DNA of 31,854 bases from a virus: positions 1-31,854 of the IMG/VR virus record IMGVR_UViG_3300032294_001333; one strand, 5' to 3'. Of this stretch, positions 21,579 to 28,941 are shown in pieces (positions within the stretch are counted from its first letter, which is position 1; each line of letters begins with the position of its first letter). The translations under genes were made by a program, and so were the position numbers. The notes beneath the pieces were generated by a model. The model was given only the letters and a program-made list of their open reading frames with translations. It did not search any database and had not been told where the DNA came from.

Positions 21579-21579
21579 C

Positions 21580-21831
21580 ATGGAAGAGGAGAATGAGATT
21601 CAGACACCGGAAACGGTGCAGTTTCAAACCCCACTCAGGGTTCGCAAGGCAAGGATCGCTGGCGCGCCGAGGATCGGTCGGGTCATTGTTAGGGTCAGAT
21701 ATCGGGACCGTTTCGAGGTTGAGCTGCCGGACTACAGGGCCGGGAGCGTCATCTCCGTGCCGCGCACAAGCCTAGGACAAAACCACCGACAGGCAATTCA
21801 GGCGTATCTTGCCGATGGGGGTGCCCAATGA
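21580..21831 (+). CDS. Hypothetical protein, 83 aa
   Basis: No family is recognised. Acidic N-terminus (MEEENEIQTPE), then a basic strand-rich core (RVRKARIAGAPRIGRVIVRVRYRDRFEVELPDYRAG). ATG 21580 has AAAGGA 7 nt upstream, preferred over the TTG at 21565. Codon use is less GC-biased, as in the preceding adhesin gene, so it belongs to the same acquired block. Coupled to the next small gene by ATGA. Confidence 0.55.
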   Translation: MEEENEIQTPETVQFQTPLRVRKARIAGAPRIGRVIVRVRYRDRFEVELPDYRAGSVISVPRTSLGQNHRQAIQAYLADGGAQ

Positions 21832-21983
21832 GGAAACACGTCAACCCGGAGCTGATCGGCGAATCGGTGTTCGGGCCCCACTTCGTCCGCGTCTCGGCGC
21901 GAGTCGCCGGAGCGTCGTTCACGATCACCTCGGCAAGTGGAAGCGACACAGCCAACGTGGACTGGATGATCGTCGAGCCATGA
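21828..21983 (+). CDS. Small hypothetical protein, 51 aa
   Basis: A 51-aa product coupled on both sides by ATGA overlaps, with start at 21828 and TGA at 21981-21983. No family recognised. It reads MRKHVNPELIGESVFG, then a beta hairpin-like VRVSARVAGASFTITSASG and an acidic end. The coupling is the main argument that it is real. Confidence 0.5.
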   Translation: MRKHVNPELIGESVFGPHFVRVSARVAGASFTITSASGSDTANVDWMIVEP

Positions 21984-22246
21984 GCAAAGACCAAGTGAAG
22001 GAGACGGCATGGAATGCGGGCAAAGTGTCGGCATCCGTTGCTGTCATCACGCTGTTGACCGTTATGACAAAAGGCGTTTGGACCGTCGCTCAGGACTGGG
22101 GGACGTTTTCCGCGCGCGTTTTGTCCATCGACGAACGACTGCAAGAGCACATCCGTCAGACTCAAGAGGCCCAGAAATCCATTGATGAGCGTCTTCGCAG
22201 GCTGGAAAACAGGATTGGGCTCGGTGGAGAAAAGGCATGGAAATGA
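21980..22246 (+). CDS. Membrane plus coiled-coil protein (Rz/spanin-like topology)
   Basis: An 88-aa protein: residues 15-33 form an N-terminal transmembrane helix (KVSASVAVITLLTVMTKGV) and residues 48-80 a coiled coil (SIDERLQEHIRQTQEAQKSIDERLRRLENRIG). An inner-membrane anchor with a periplasmic coiled coil is the layout of Rz-type i-spanins and of some holin accessory proteins. It lies two genes before a holin candidate and three before a lipoprotein. Topology seen; spanin function inferred. Confidence 0.6.
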   Translation: MSKDQVKETAWNAGKVSASVAVITLLTVMTKGVWTVAQDWGTFSARVLSIDERLQEHIRQTQEAQKSIDERLRRLENRIGLGGEKAWK

Positions 22247-22344
22247 GCAAGCCCAAGACGACCGCGCACCCGAGGCCGAAGGAATCGCCAGGGAAGCCAA
22301 AGCCCACGACCCCAATCGCGGACCCCAAGCCGCAAATCGCATGA
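22243..22344 (+). CDS. Tiny Pro/Lys-rich peptide, 33 aa
   Basis: A 33-codon frame with ATGA overlaps at both ends (start at 22243 in the previous stop, stop overlapping the ATG at 22341). The product is a low-complexity Pro/Lys/Thr peptide (SKPKTTAHPRPKESPGKPKP). GGAGAAAAGG lies just upstream. Exact coupling at both ends supports translation, possibly mainly to hand ribosomes to the holin gene. Confidence 0.45.
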   Translation: MSKPKTTAHPRPKESPGKPKPTTPIADPKPQIA

Positions 22345-22580
22345 CGCTCGCTGAATCAATCCCCGCCGCCACCATGGTAGCCCTCGGAATCGGGGGCCTT
22401 GCCAAGCAATGGCAAGCGTTCCCTGACCGCTACATCCCCACGCTTGTCGCCGTCGTAGGGGCTGTCATTGTTCCCGCGCTGTCCGGATGGACGGCGCAAA
22501 ACCTCGTCGCCGGGCTGTCTGCCGGGCTCGCTTCCACGGGCGCAAACCAAGCATTCAGGCAGATCCAGAAAGACCAATGA
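22341..22580 (+). CDS. Holin candidate
   Basis: A 79-aa protein with hydrophobic segments at about residues 7-21, 31-49 and 52-68 (YIPTLVAVVGAVIVPALSG and NLVAGLSAGLASTGA) and a short charged C-terminus ending in KDQ. The VPALSG and NLVAGLSAGLASTGAN pattern resembles small phage holins of the r1t/phage-holin families, which form lethal membrane holes at a set time. Coupled to the tiny peptide upstream and the lipoprotein downstream by ATGA overlaps. Confidence 0.7.
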   Translation: MTLAESIPAATMVALGIGGLAKQWQAFPDRYIPTLVAVVGAVIVPALSGWTAQNLVAGLSAGLASTGANQAFRQIQKDQ

Positions 22581-22981
22581 AATACATCCGCTCCATCCTC
22601 GCCGCGGCATTCATGCTGTGCGCGATGCTCGCCCCCGCAACCGTCTTCGTCGGCTGCCAGTCCACGCCCGCCCAGGTCGCCTACAAAACCGCCGACGCCA
22701 CCGTCTCCACCGTGGACGCTGCGATGAAGGCGTGGGCGGACTACGTCGTCGCCGAGCGTGCGCGCATTGCCAAGCTGCCGGCCGGCGAACGCATGGACGC
22801 CAACGCCGCTCTCCTTCGACGAGAGGGCAAGGTTGCAACCGCGTTCGGGCGCTACCAAGATGCCATCCGAGCCGCGCAGGCCGGGGTCAAGACCGCGTTG
22901 TCCACGGGTGGACCTTTGCCGCCCGAAGTGACTGGAGCCGCCGCCGCATTGCTCGAAGTGCTCCGATCCATCAAAGGCTGA
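22577..22981 (+). CDS. Lipoprotein (possible outer-membrane spanin partner)
   Basis: A 134-aa protein with a signal peptide: basic MKYIRS, hydrophobic ILAAAFMLCAMLAPAT, then the lipobox VFVGC with Cys27 as the acylated residue (Phe at -3 is unusual). The mature part is helical and Ala-rich, with an amphipathic long helix (AAMKAWADYVVAERARIAKL). Following the holin, it could be an Rz1-type o-spanin, though it is longer than most. Otherwise it is a phage-encoded exclusion lipoprotein. Membrane lipidation is likely; role inferred. Confidence 0.62.
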   Translation: MKYIRSILAAAFMLCAMLAPATVFVGCQSTPAQVAYKTADATVSTVDAAMKAWADYVVAERARIAKLPAGERMDANAALLRREGKVATAFGRYQDAIRAAQAGVKTALSTGGPLPPEVTGAAAALLEVLRSIKG

Positions 22982-22984
22982 ACC

Positions 22985-23176
22985 ATGGAACTCGCCATCC
23001 TCATCACGTCCGCATTGGTCAAGTACGGGCCGGACGTCGCCGCGTCCATCCAGCGCATGTTCGCCACGGGCCAACAGCCCACGCAGGCCGACTGGGACGC
23101 ATTGTTCGCCAAGGCCGCAGGCAAGACTTACGACGACTACATCCGCGAGGCCCAAGCCCGCGTGGACGGTCGTTGA
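22985..23176 (+). CDS. Hypothetical protein, 63 aa
   Basis: No family is recognised. A small helical protein (ELAILITSALVKYGPDVAASIQRMF, then DWDALFAKAAGKTYDDYIREAQ) with a fairly hydrophobic N-terminus. It starts 3 nt after the lipoprotein stop without SD, and closes the lysis-type cassette before the tail chaperones. Confidence 0.55.
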   Translation: MELAILITSALVKYGPDVAASIQRMFATGQQPTQADWDALFAKAAGKTYDDYIREAQARVDGR

Positions 23177-23198
23177 AACACCAACCAAGGACATCCCC

Positions 23199-23552
23199 AT
23201 GACTGACAGCATGGACACCATCACCGGGGGCCGCGAGATCACGGCCCGGCTCGCCAACGGAACCACCGAGGCCGTGCGCCTCCGGCAACTGCCGGTGCGC
23301 CTCCTCCCGAAGTACCTGGAGACGATCGACGACGAGCCCGCGCGCATCGAGCTCGTGGCCGACAAGCCCAAGGGCTGGGCCGACGGGCTGACGCTCGCAT
23401 CCCACGAGGAGCTTCTCGCCGCGGCGGAGGCGCTGAACTCCGACACTTTTTTCGCGTGGCTGCGCCGTCGCGTCGAGCGACAGGAGCGGCTGGCGCCGGG
23501 AAGCTCGGGAGAGCTGGGCAAGCATCTGCTGTCAGGCTCGAAGACTGGGTAG
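23199..23552 (+). CDS. Tail assembly chaperone G-like
   Basis: This 117-aa protein precedes the tape measure, in the lambda G position. It starts MTDSMDTITGGREITARLANGTTEAVRLRQLPVRLLPKYLETI and is alpha/beta with a helical C-terminal half, as in GpG-type chaperones. It coats the tape measure during tail assembly. ATG has AAGGA about 7 nt upstream (ACCAAGGACATCCCC). A canonical slippery heptamer near its 3' end (23447-23453) allows a longer fusion product. Confidence 0.8.
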   Translation: MTDSMDTITGGREITARLANGTTEAVRLRQLPVRLLPKYLETIDDEPARIELVADKPKGWADGLTLASHEELLAAAEALNSDTFFAWLRRRVERQERLAPGSSGELGKHLLSGSKTG

Positions 23553-23779
23553 CGGAGTGCGCGGTCCGCTGCGGTCTGACGCTCGCCCAGGCGGCGGACC
23601 ACTCCCCGGCGCAACTGCGCCTTCTCGCGCGGGCCGCGTCTCGCATCGAAGCGGGGCGCGGTCTGTTGGCGATGCACGGCACCTACGCGGCCAGCGCGGC
23701 GGTGCAAGTGAAGGAGGGGCGGCAGGTGTTCGAGCGGATGCAACGGAAGCTGGCGAAGGAAGCGCAAGGCAATGGCTGA
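23199..23779 (+). CDS. Tail assembly chaperone GT-like frameshift product
   Basis: Ribosomes that slip -1 at T_TTT_TTC (23447-23453) leave the G frame after residue 85 and continue in the -1 frame to 23779. This gives a fusion of about 193 aa ending in helical segments LTLAQAADHSPAQLRLLARAASRIEAG and RMQRKLAKEAQGNG. The -1 frame is open from the slip site to the stop. The layout (G, slippery site, T, tape measure) is the conserved lambda arrangement, where a small fraction of G becomes GT. Confidence 0.8.
23447..23453 (+). other. -1 programmed frameshift heptamer T_TTT_TTC
   Basis: In the G frame the codons read ACT TTT TTC, so the heptamer is correctly phased (X_XXY_YYZ with X=Y=T, Z=C). 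The -1 frame continues through the T region to 23779. G/C-rich sequence downstream could fold as a stimulator. Confidence 0.85.
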
Positions 23780-26273
23780 CACGACGGTCACAATCAAGCT
23801 GGGGCTGCAAGGCGCGGCCGGGGTCAAGGTCGGGCTGGAGCAAATCGGGGCAGCGGCCTCGTTGCTGAAGTCAAAGCTCCTGCCCATTGGCGCGGCGCTC
23901 GCCGGTGCGGCCGGGCTGGGTTCACTCGCCGCAGCTGCAGTTAACACGGCCAAGCTCGGGGGCGAGTTGTCCGACCTGTCCGCGAGGACCGGCATCGGCG
24001 TGCGTGCGCTCGTCACGTTGCGCCAGGCTTTCGCCGACGCCGGGGCTGGTGCCGATGCAGTCGGTGCGACTATCAATCGTCTGCAACGCTTGATCCTGGA
24101 CGCGGCCGAGAACGGCGGCGAGGCGTCGCGAGCATTCACGGACATCGGCCTGTCCGCCCAGGCGTTGTCCGGCCTCGCGCCCGAGGACCAGTTCCGCGCC
24201 GTGTCGGAGGCAATCAGTGGCATCGAGAATCCAGCCCAACGCACGGCCGCAGCCATGGCCATCTTCGGCAAATCTGCCGGGGAACTCCTGCCGCTGTTCG
24301 CTGACGGCGGGGCACTGGCCAATGCCGAGCGGGTCCTCGGCAAGATGCCCGAGGTTCTGGCGCGCAACGTCGGAGGGCTCGACGCCATCGCGGACTCGTT
24401 CGACCGGCTACCGGCCAAGGCGACGCAGCTTTTCGCGGGAATCTACGACCAGTTGGCCCCGACGGTGCAGGCCATGCTCGACGCATTCGAGGGCATCGAC
24501 TTTACCGCCATCGGCCAACGCATCGGCGCGTTTGTCGGCGTGGCCATCGACGAGTTCAAGGCCGGGCGGTTCTCGGAGTTCATCGGGGTGGCCATCGCGG
24601 CAGGCTTCGAGTACGGCGTCGAGAGGGGAGAGATCCTGCTTCGCGGGCTTGTTGACACGATCAGCACGCCGTCGTTCTGGGCGGGGCTCGGAAACGCATT
24701 GGTGACCATCGTCAACAACACGCTGGCATCCATCGCCCGCTTGTTCGCCCAGCTCCAAGCGCCGGTCATCGCGTTTCGGCAGTTCCTCTTCGAGTCGATG
24801 AGGTGGGCGTTCCTGTCAGCAGTTGACGCGCTTCTGAACGCGCTGGGCTGGCTCCAGTCCATCCCCACGCTCATCTCGGACCTGATGTTTGGAACGAACG
24901 AGTTCGGGGCCGGTAACCCGACTGCCAGCGGAACGACCGTGTTCTCGGGCTCGCTGGCGGGTGCGGCCCCGAGCATCGCGGATGCCTTCAAGAACGCCGA
25001 GAAGGCGGCGTCGGCAATGTCGTCGTTTGCCGACGATTTCTTCAAGGCTTCGACGGGCGCGTATCGGGAGCTGACCGGGACCGGAACTTTGTCATCTGCG
25101 GGAACGGAACGTGCAAGGCTCGCCGCCATGATGGAGGGCAGGCTCGTTGAGCGAGAAGTCCGGGCTGCGGCCGAAGCTCCAACGCGCCAAGTCATCACGG
25201 CCGAGCCGCTGCGCAACATCCGCGCCGAGATGCAGGCCGCCGAACTGGCCTACCAGGAACGCATCCTCGCGTTGCGCAACCAGGCCGGGGCCGTGGAGAG
25301 CAACTGGCTCCTCACGAACAACCAGAAGCGCGAGCGCACGCTGGCCATCCTCGACCAGGAGGTCCGCGCCATCGACGAGCAAATCAGCAGGCTCGAAGAG
25401 CTTCGCACGATCGGCACGCCCGAGGAACAACTGGCCATCGACCGACAGATGGCCGGGCTCCGCGGCCAGCAAGGCGGGCTCCGCAACCAGATGCTCGGGG
25501 CCGGGCCGGACCCGAACTCCTACGCCGACCAGTGGAGCGCCGCGTTGACCCGCATCCAGAACGAGTTCCTGACGGCGGCGCAGTGGATGGCCAAGTCCTT
25601 CGAGGACGCCTTCACGGCGGCGACCGGGGCCATCTCCAACGGCATCCAGGGGCTCATCTACGGCACGATGACCTGGGGCCAAGCCTTGATGAACATCGGG
25701 CAATCCATCGTGCAATCGCTGGTGAAGTCCTTCGCCGACATGGTGGCGCAGTGGATCATGTCGCACGTCATCATGAAGAGCGTCTCGACCGCGTGGGCCG
25801 CGTTCACCTCGACGATGCGAGCCAAGGACATTGCCGAGGCCAACGCCACGGAGGCCGCCAAAATGCCAGCCCTCGCCGCGAATGCGACGCTGGCCAGCAT
25901 CGGCTCGTGGGGCATCGCCGCCGTGGTCGGCGTCGCCGCCATCGCCGGAATCCTCGCGAGCCTAGGGGCCTTCCGTGAAGGTGGGTACACGGGCGACGGA
26001 GACCGCAACGACGTGGCGGGCATCGTCCACCGTGGCGAGTTCGTGGTGCCGGCCGATGCCGTGGACCGCATTGGCGTTGGGACCCTGGAGGCCATGACCG
26101 CCTCGGGAACCGTCGGCCCGGCCGTTGTGTCCAGCACGTCCACCGCCAGCCCGATCACCCTCAACATGGGCGTGTTCGACGACCCGCGCCGGATGGGTGA
26201 CTGGGCCCGCAGCGTCGAGGGCCGCGCCGTCATCATCGACATCGTCCGCCAGTCGGCCCACGAGATTGCATGA
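23772..26273 (+). CDS. Tail tape measure protein
   Basis: An 833-aa protein starting inside the T stop region. The largest helical tail protein, it sets tail length and passes through the channel at ejection. N-terminus MADTTVTIKLGLQGAAGVKVGLEQIGAAASLLKSKLLPIGAALAGAAGLGSL leads into TMP-type helices. Hydrophobic segments occur near residues 35-55, 255-275 and 710-735. Central coiled coil around 490-570 (RTLAILDQEVRAIDEQISRLEELRT). The end YTGDGDRNDVAGIVHRGEFVVPADAV is a motif common at the C-termini of lambda-like tape measures. Confident by position, length and motifs. Confidence 0.93.
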   Translation: MADTTVTIKLGLQGAAGVKVGLEQIGAAASLLKSKLLPIGAALAGAAGLGSLAAAAVNTAKLGGELSDLSARTGIGVRALVTLRQAFADAGAGADAVGATINRLQRLILDAAENGGEASRAFTDIGLSAQALSGLAPEDQFRAVSEAISGIENPAQRTAAAMAIFGKSAGELLPLFADGGALANAERVLGKMPEVLARNVGGLDAIADSFDRLPAKATQLFAGIYDQLAPTVQAMLDAFEGIDFTAIGQRIGAFVGVAIDEFKAGRFSEFIGVAIAAGFEYGVERGEILLRGLVDTISTPSFWAGLGNALVTIVNNTLASIARLFAQLQAPVIAFRQFLFESMRWAFLSAVDALLNALGWLQSIPTLISDLMFGTNEFGAGNPTASGTTVFSGSLAGAAPSIADAFKNAEKAASAMSSFADDFFKASTGAYRELTGTGTLSSAGTERARLAAMMEGRLVEREVRAAAEAPTRQVITAEPLRNIRAEMQAAELAYQERILALRNQAGAVESNWLLTNNQKRERTLAILDQEVRAIDEQISRLEELRTIGTPEEQLAIDRQMAGLRGQQGGLRNQMLGAGPDPNSYADQWSAALTRIQNEFLTAAQWMAKSFEDAFTAATGAISNGIQGLIYGTMTWGQALMNIGQSIVQSLVKSFADMVAQWIMSHVIMKSVSTAWAAFTSTMRAKDIAEANATEAAKMPALAANATLASIGSWGIAAVVGVAAIAGILASLGAFREGGYTGDGDRNDVAGIVHRGEFVVPADAVDRIGVGTLEAMTASGTVGPAVVSSTSTASPITLNMGVFDDPRRMGDWARSVEGRAVIIDIVRQSAHEIA

Positions 26274-28294
26274 TCACCACGACCTTCGGCGGCGCAACGG
26301 TCGCCATCCTGAATGACGCCCCGGACTGGGGCACGTTCGGCGCCACGTTCGAGGCCGTGACCCAATGGGACGCCGGGCTCTCTGGTCGCGAGGCTCGCCG
26401 CCCGTTGGCGTCGTCCATCCGCGCAAAGGTCCGGCAATCCATCGTTGCCGACGGCACCGCAGCGCTTGCCCTCGCCGCGTTCCTCCGCACCTACACGACC
26501 GGCAACGTGGTGCTCCCCATGTGGCCCTTGGCAACGACCTGGGCGCAACGGGCCAACATCCAGACCACGGGCGGGCTCAAGGTCGCCTATCGGTCAGACT
26601 GGTCCCAGTGGGAGCTCTACACGACGACGGAGCCGACATGGCCGACGGCATCGGACAACGTCGCCCCGGTCGTGTGGGGCATGCTCGACGAGCCGTCCCT
26701 GTCCTGGGTGACGCCATCTACTGCCCGCGCGGACTTGCTCCTGGTGGAGGACGGGCCCATCGACTACCAGCTCCAGCCCGCGACCGTGGGATTCGGCGCT
26801 GGCCCGAGCCTGTCCGGGTACGCCACCGCCCCGCGCCTCTGGCCGTTCGCCTTGAATTGGTCAGCCGACATCCCCGAGGCCTTCCGGGTCCGCATCCTGG
26901 ACGAGCAGATCGGGTTTGGCCGGTCGCGCATGGAGACCGTGTACGAGACGCCCGCGCGCACGTCCACGTTCGCGACCTACACGCAGTCCCAGTCCGAGCT
27001 GTGGCAGCTCCTGGCCTTCTTCTACCAGCACGCCGGAGGCTCGTCCTTTTGGTGCCCCGTCTGGCGGTCGGCCGTCGTCATGGCATCGGACCTCGCGGCG
27101 GGGTCAACGTCACTCGCGACGACGTCGGCGGCTGGCATCTCCGCAGGCGATTACCTCGCGTTCATCACTGGCAACACGGTCGCCGCCACGGCCCGCGCTT
27201 CGTCCATCGCTGGCAGCACCGTCACGCTGTCGGCAGCACCCGGGGCATTCGCCGCGTCGCAAACCGTGGTGTGCCCGCTGGTCCTGTCGCGCCTCGACAA
27301 GCCACGGCTGTCCATCGGCTGGGAGTCGGGCGACGTCGCAACGGTGGACGTGTCCATCTCGGAGCTTCCGCCCGAGTACGCGCCAGCATCCGACGAGACG
27401 CTCGGGACCACGCTGGGTGCATTGCCAACCCGGGCGTGGGTGTACGACCTGGTACAGACCGTCGGCGGTGTCACGACGACCACGCGCCTGACGTCCTACG
27501 AGGCCAACCTGACCGTGGACGCCAACACCTACACGGCGCGCAAGATCGGGCATGGCGTCATCCGCTCGTCCCTTTTCATCGACCGCGACGAGGTGACGCT
27601 GGACTCTGAGGTTGTCGCGAACGACCCGCTCCTGCTGCTCGCCACAGGCAAGAGCGAAGCCCCGGTCCGGCTCGTCATCACCACGGTCAACGTGTCTGGC
27701 ACCACGGGAAGCGGGTCCGCCGTGGTCTTCACCGGCGACATTGTCAGCGTGCAGGTGCGGGGCAGCAAGCTCACCGCGCGTGCCGTGTCTGCTGGCTCTG
27801 TCTTCGACCGAATGTTCCCGCGCTTCCGCATGCAGGTCGGGTGCAACCACGCGTTGTTCTCCGTCGGGTGCGGGCTCGCCGCGGCCAACTGGCGATTCAC
27901 TGCCAACATTTCCGGCACGCCTGCGGGCGGCTACCCGTACACGTTCAACCTCACTGGGCTTGCCCGAACGATCGGCACCATTCCGAGCATCGGCGCGGGT
28001 TGGTTCGCGGGCGGATGGATCGAGTTCGGAAGCGGGTCCAACATGATCCGCAGGGCCATCGTGAACAGCACGGCCAACGTCTCGGGCGCGCTGTCCGTGA
28101 CGATTGCCAGGGACCCGTCCACGCTTCCAGCGGCCGGGGCGAGCGTGGCACTTTACCCGGGATGCGACGGCGCATTCGCAACGTGCTCGGCCAAGTTCGC
28201 GAACCAGCTGAACTTTGGCGGGCATCCGTACTTGCCCGCGACGAATCCGTCGCTGGTGAAAATCTCGAGCAACGTGGGAGGCGGGAAGAAATGA
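26270..28294 (+). CDS. Fused distal tail / DUF2163 (BR0599-type) baseplate protein
   Basis: A 674-aa protein after the tape measure. The N-terminal about 370 residues look like distal-tail/baseplate domains (DWGTFGATFEAVTQWDAGLSGREARRPLASSIR and PRLWPFALNWSADIPEAFRVRILD), with an inserted Ala/Ser/Thr beta segment near residues 270-330. The C-terminal half carries the DUF2163/BR0599 pattern: DEVTLDSEVVANDPLLLL, RMQVGCNHALFSVGCGL and the Cys/Gly end CDGAFATCSAKFANQLNFGGHPYLP. In many phages these are separate genes, so this is a fusion. It would form the ring at the tail tip. The following NlpC/P60-like gene overlaps by 4 nt. Confidence 0.82.
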   Translation: MITTTFGGATVAILNDAPDWGTFGATFEAVTQWDAGLSGREARRPLASSIRAKVRQSIVADGTAALALAAFLRTYTTGNVVLPMWPLATTWAQRANIQTTGGLKVAYRSDWSQWELYTTTEPTWPTASDNVAPVVWGMLDEPSLSWVTPSTARADLLLVEDGPIDYQLQPATVGFGAGPSLSGYATAPRLWPFALNWSADIPEAFRVRILDEQIGFGRSRMETVYETPARTSTFATYTQSQSELWQLLAFFYQHAGGSSFWCPVWRSAVVMASDLAAGSTSLATTSAAGISAGDYLAFITGNTVAATARASSIAGSTVTLSAAPGAFAASQTVVCPLVLSRLDKPRLSIGWESGDVATVDVSISELPPEYAPASDETLGTTLGALPTRAWVYDLVQTVGGVTTTTRLTSYEANLTVDANTYTARKIGHGVIRSSLFIDRDEVTLDSEVVANDPLLLLATGKSEAPVRLVITTVNVSGTTGSGSAVVFTGDIVSVQVRGSKLTARAVSAGSVFDRMFPRFRMQVGCNHALFSVGCGLAAANWRFTANISGTPAGGYPYTFNLTGLARTIGTIPSIGAGWFAGGWIEFGSGSNMIRRAIVNSTANVSGALSVTIARDPSTLPAAGASVALYPGCDGAFATCSAKFANQLNFGGHPYLPATNPSLVKISSNVGGGKK

Positions 28295-28740
28295 GAACCT
28301 GGTGGACAGACGAACGCGTGGCCCGGCTGGCAGCCGAGGCAGACGCATGGCGCGGGACTCCGTTCGCGCCCAACTCATCAGCCAAGGGCCTTGGCGTGTC
28401 GTGCCAGATGCTCGCTGGCGAGCTGTTCCGCGCGGCTGGGTATCCTAACCCGCTGGAGATCCCCGACGTGCCGATTGCCCACGCCAGATTCTCGACCACG
28501 TCCTTTGTCACGGCGTGGTTCGAGACGCGCGCGGACTTCGTGCCGGTGCCGATTGTCGGGCCGCTCGTGCCGGGTGACGTGCTCGGGTTTCAGATCGGGC
28601 GCTCTGTCCACCACCTGGGCGTCATGCTCCCCGGCAACCAGTTCGTTCACGTGCTCGAAGGGTTGGGCGTCGTGGTGAACAGTCTCGCCGATGCGACGTG
28701 GTACAGCAGGTTGGCCAACGCCTGGAGGCCCCAGCCATGA
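28291..28740 (+). CDS. NlpC/P60-like tail peptidase
   Basis: A 149-aa protein matching phage NlpC/P60 tail peptidases: WRGTPFAPNSSAKGLGVSCQMLAGELFRAAGYP with the catalytic-type Cys38, and VHHLGVML with the His pair 107/108. It would cut peptidoglycan peptides or process tail-tip proteins during DNA entry. Start overlaps the previous stop (ATGA). It matches the K-type gene of lambda-like tails in order (distal-tail protein, NlpC, small protein, J), lacking the JAMM half found in lambda K. Confidence 0.83.
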   Translation: MRTWWTDERVARLAAEADAWRGTPFAPNSSAKGLGVSCQMLAGELFRAAGYPNPLEIPDVPIAHARFSTTSFVTAWFETRADFVPVPIVGPLVPGDVLGFQIGRSVHHLGVMLPGNQFVHVLEGLGVVVNSLADATWYSRLANAWRPQP

Positions 28741-28934
28741 AGGGCGGATCGATGCCCAAGCCGGACGCCGAGCAGGACATGGCGAACACGGAGCCGGAGG
28801 ACTACAGCACGAACCAGGAGGCCGTTGTCCTGCCATGGCTGGCGGGCGAGCAGAAGGTGGCGGTGAGGTGGATCAGCCCCGTTTACAACCAGTTCACGAA
28901 GCAGGCCCCCGTCGAGAGGCCGGGCAAGAAGTAG
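28737..28934 (+). CDS. Small tail protein preceding the J-like protein
   Basis: A 65-aa protein, coupled by ATGA to the NlpC/P60 gene and ending 7 nt before the tip protein. MPKPDAEQDMANTEPEDYSTNQEAVVLPWLAGEQKVAVRWISPVYNQFTK resembles a short conserved element I recall in tail-tip modules, where it precedes or forms the start of the receptor-binding protein. It probably belongs to the tip complex. Function not established. Confidence 0.6.
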   Translation: MKGGSMPKPDAEQDMANTEPEDYSTNQEAVVLPWLAGEQKVAVRWISPVYNQFTKQAPVERPGKK

Positions 28935-28941
28935 GACGACC

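Noticed and set aside
22430-24418. 662-codon open frame on the minus strand
   Set aside because: It is antisense to holin, lipoprotein, chaperone and tape measure genes. Its Ser/Arg/Pro/Gly-rich content and lack of motifs fit high-GC shadow frames.
26365-27609. 414-codon +1 frame inside the fused baseplate gene
   Set aside because: Arg/Gly/Pro/His-rich shadow with no recognisable motif; no plausible start context.
27110-28378. 422-codon minus-strand frame
   Set aside because: Antisense to the baseplate protein; repetitive Arg/Gly/Val composition.
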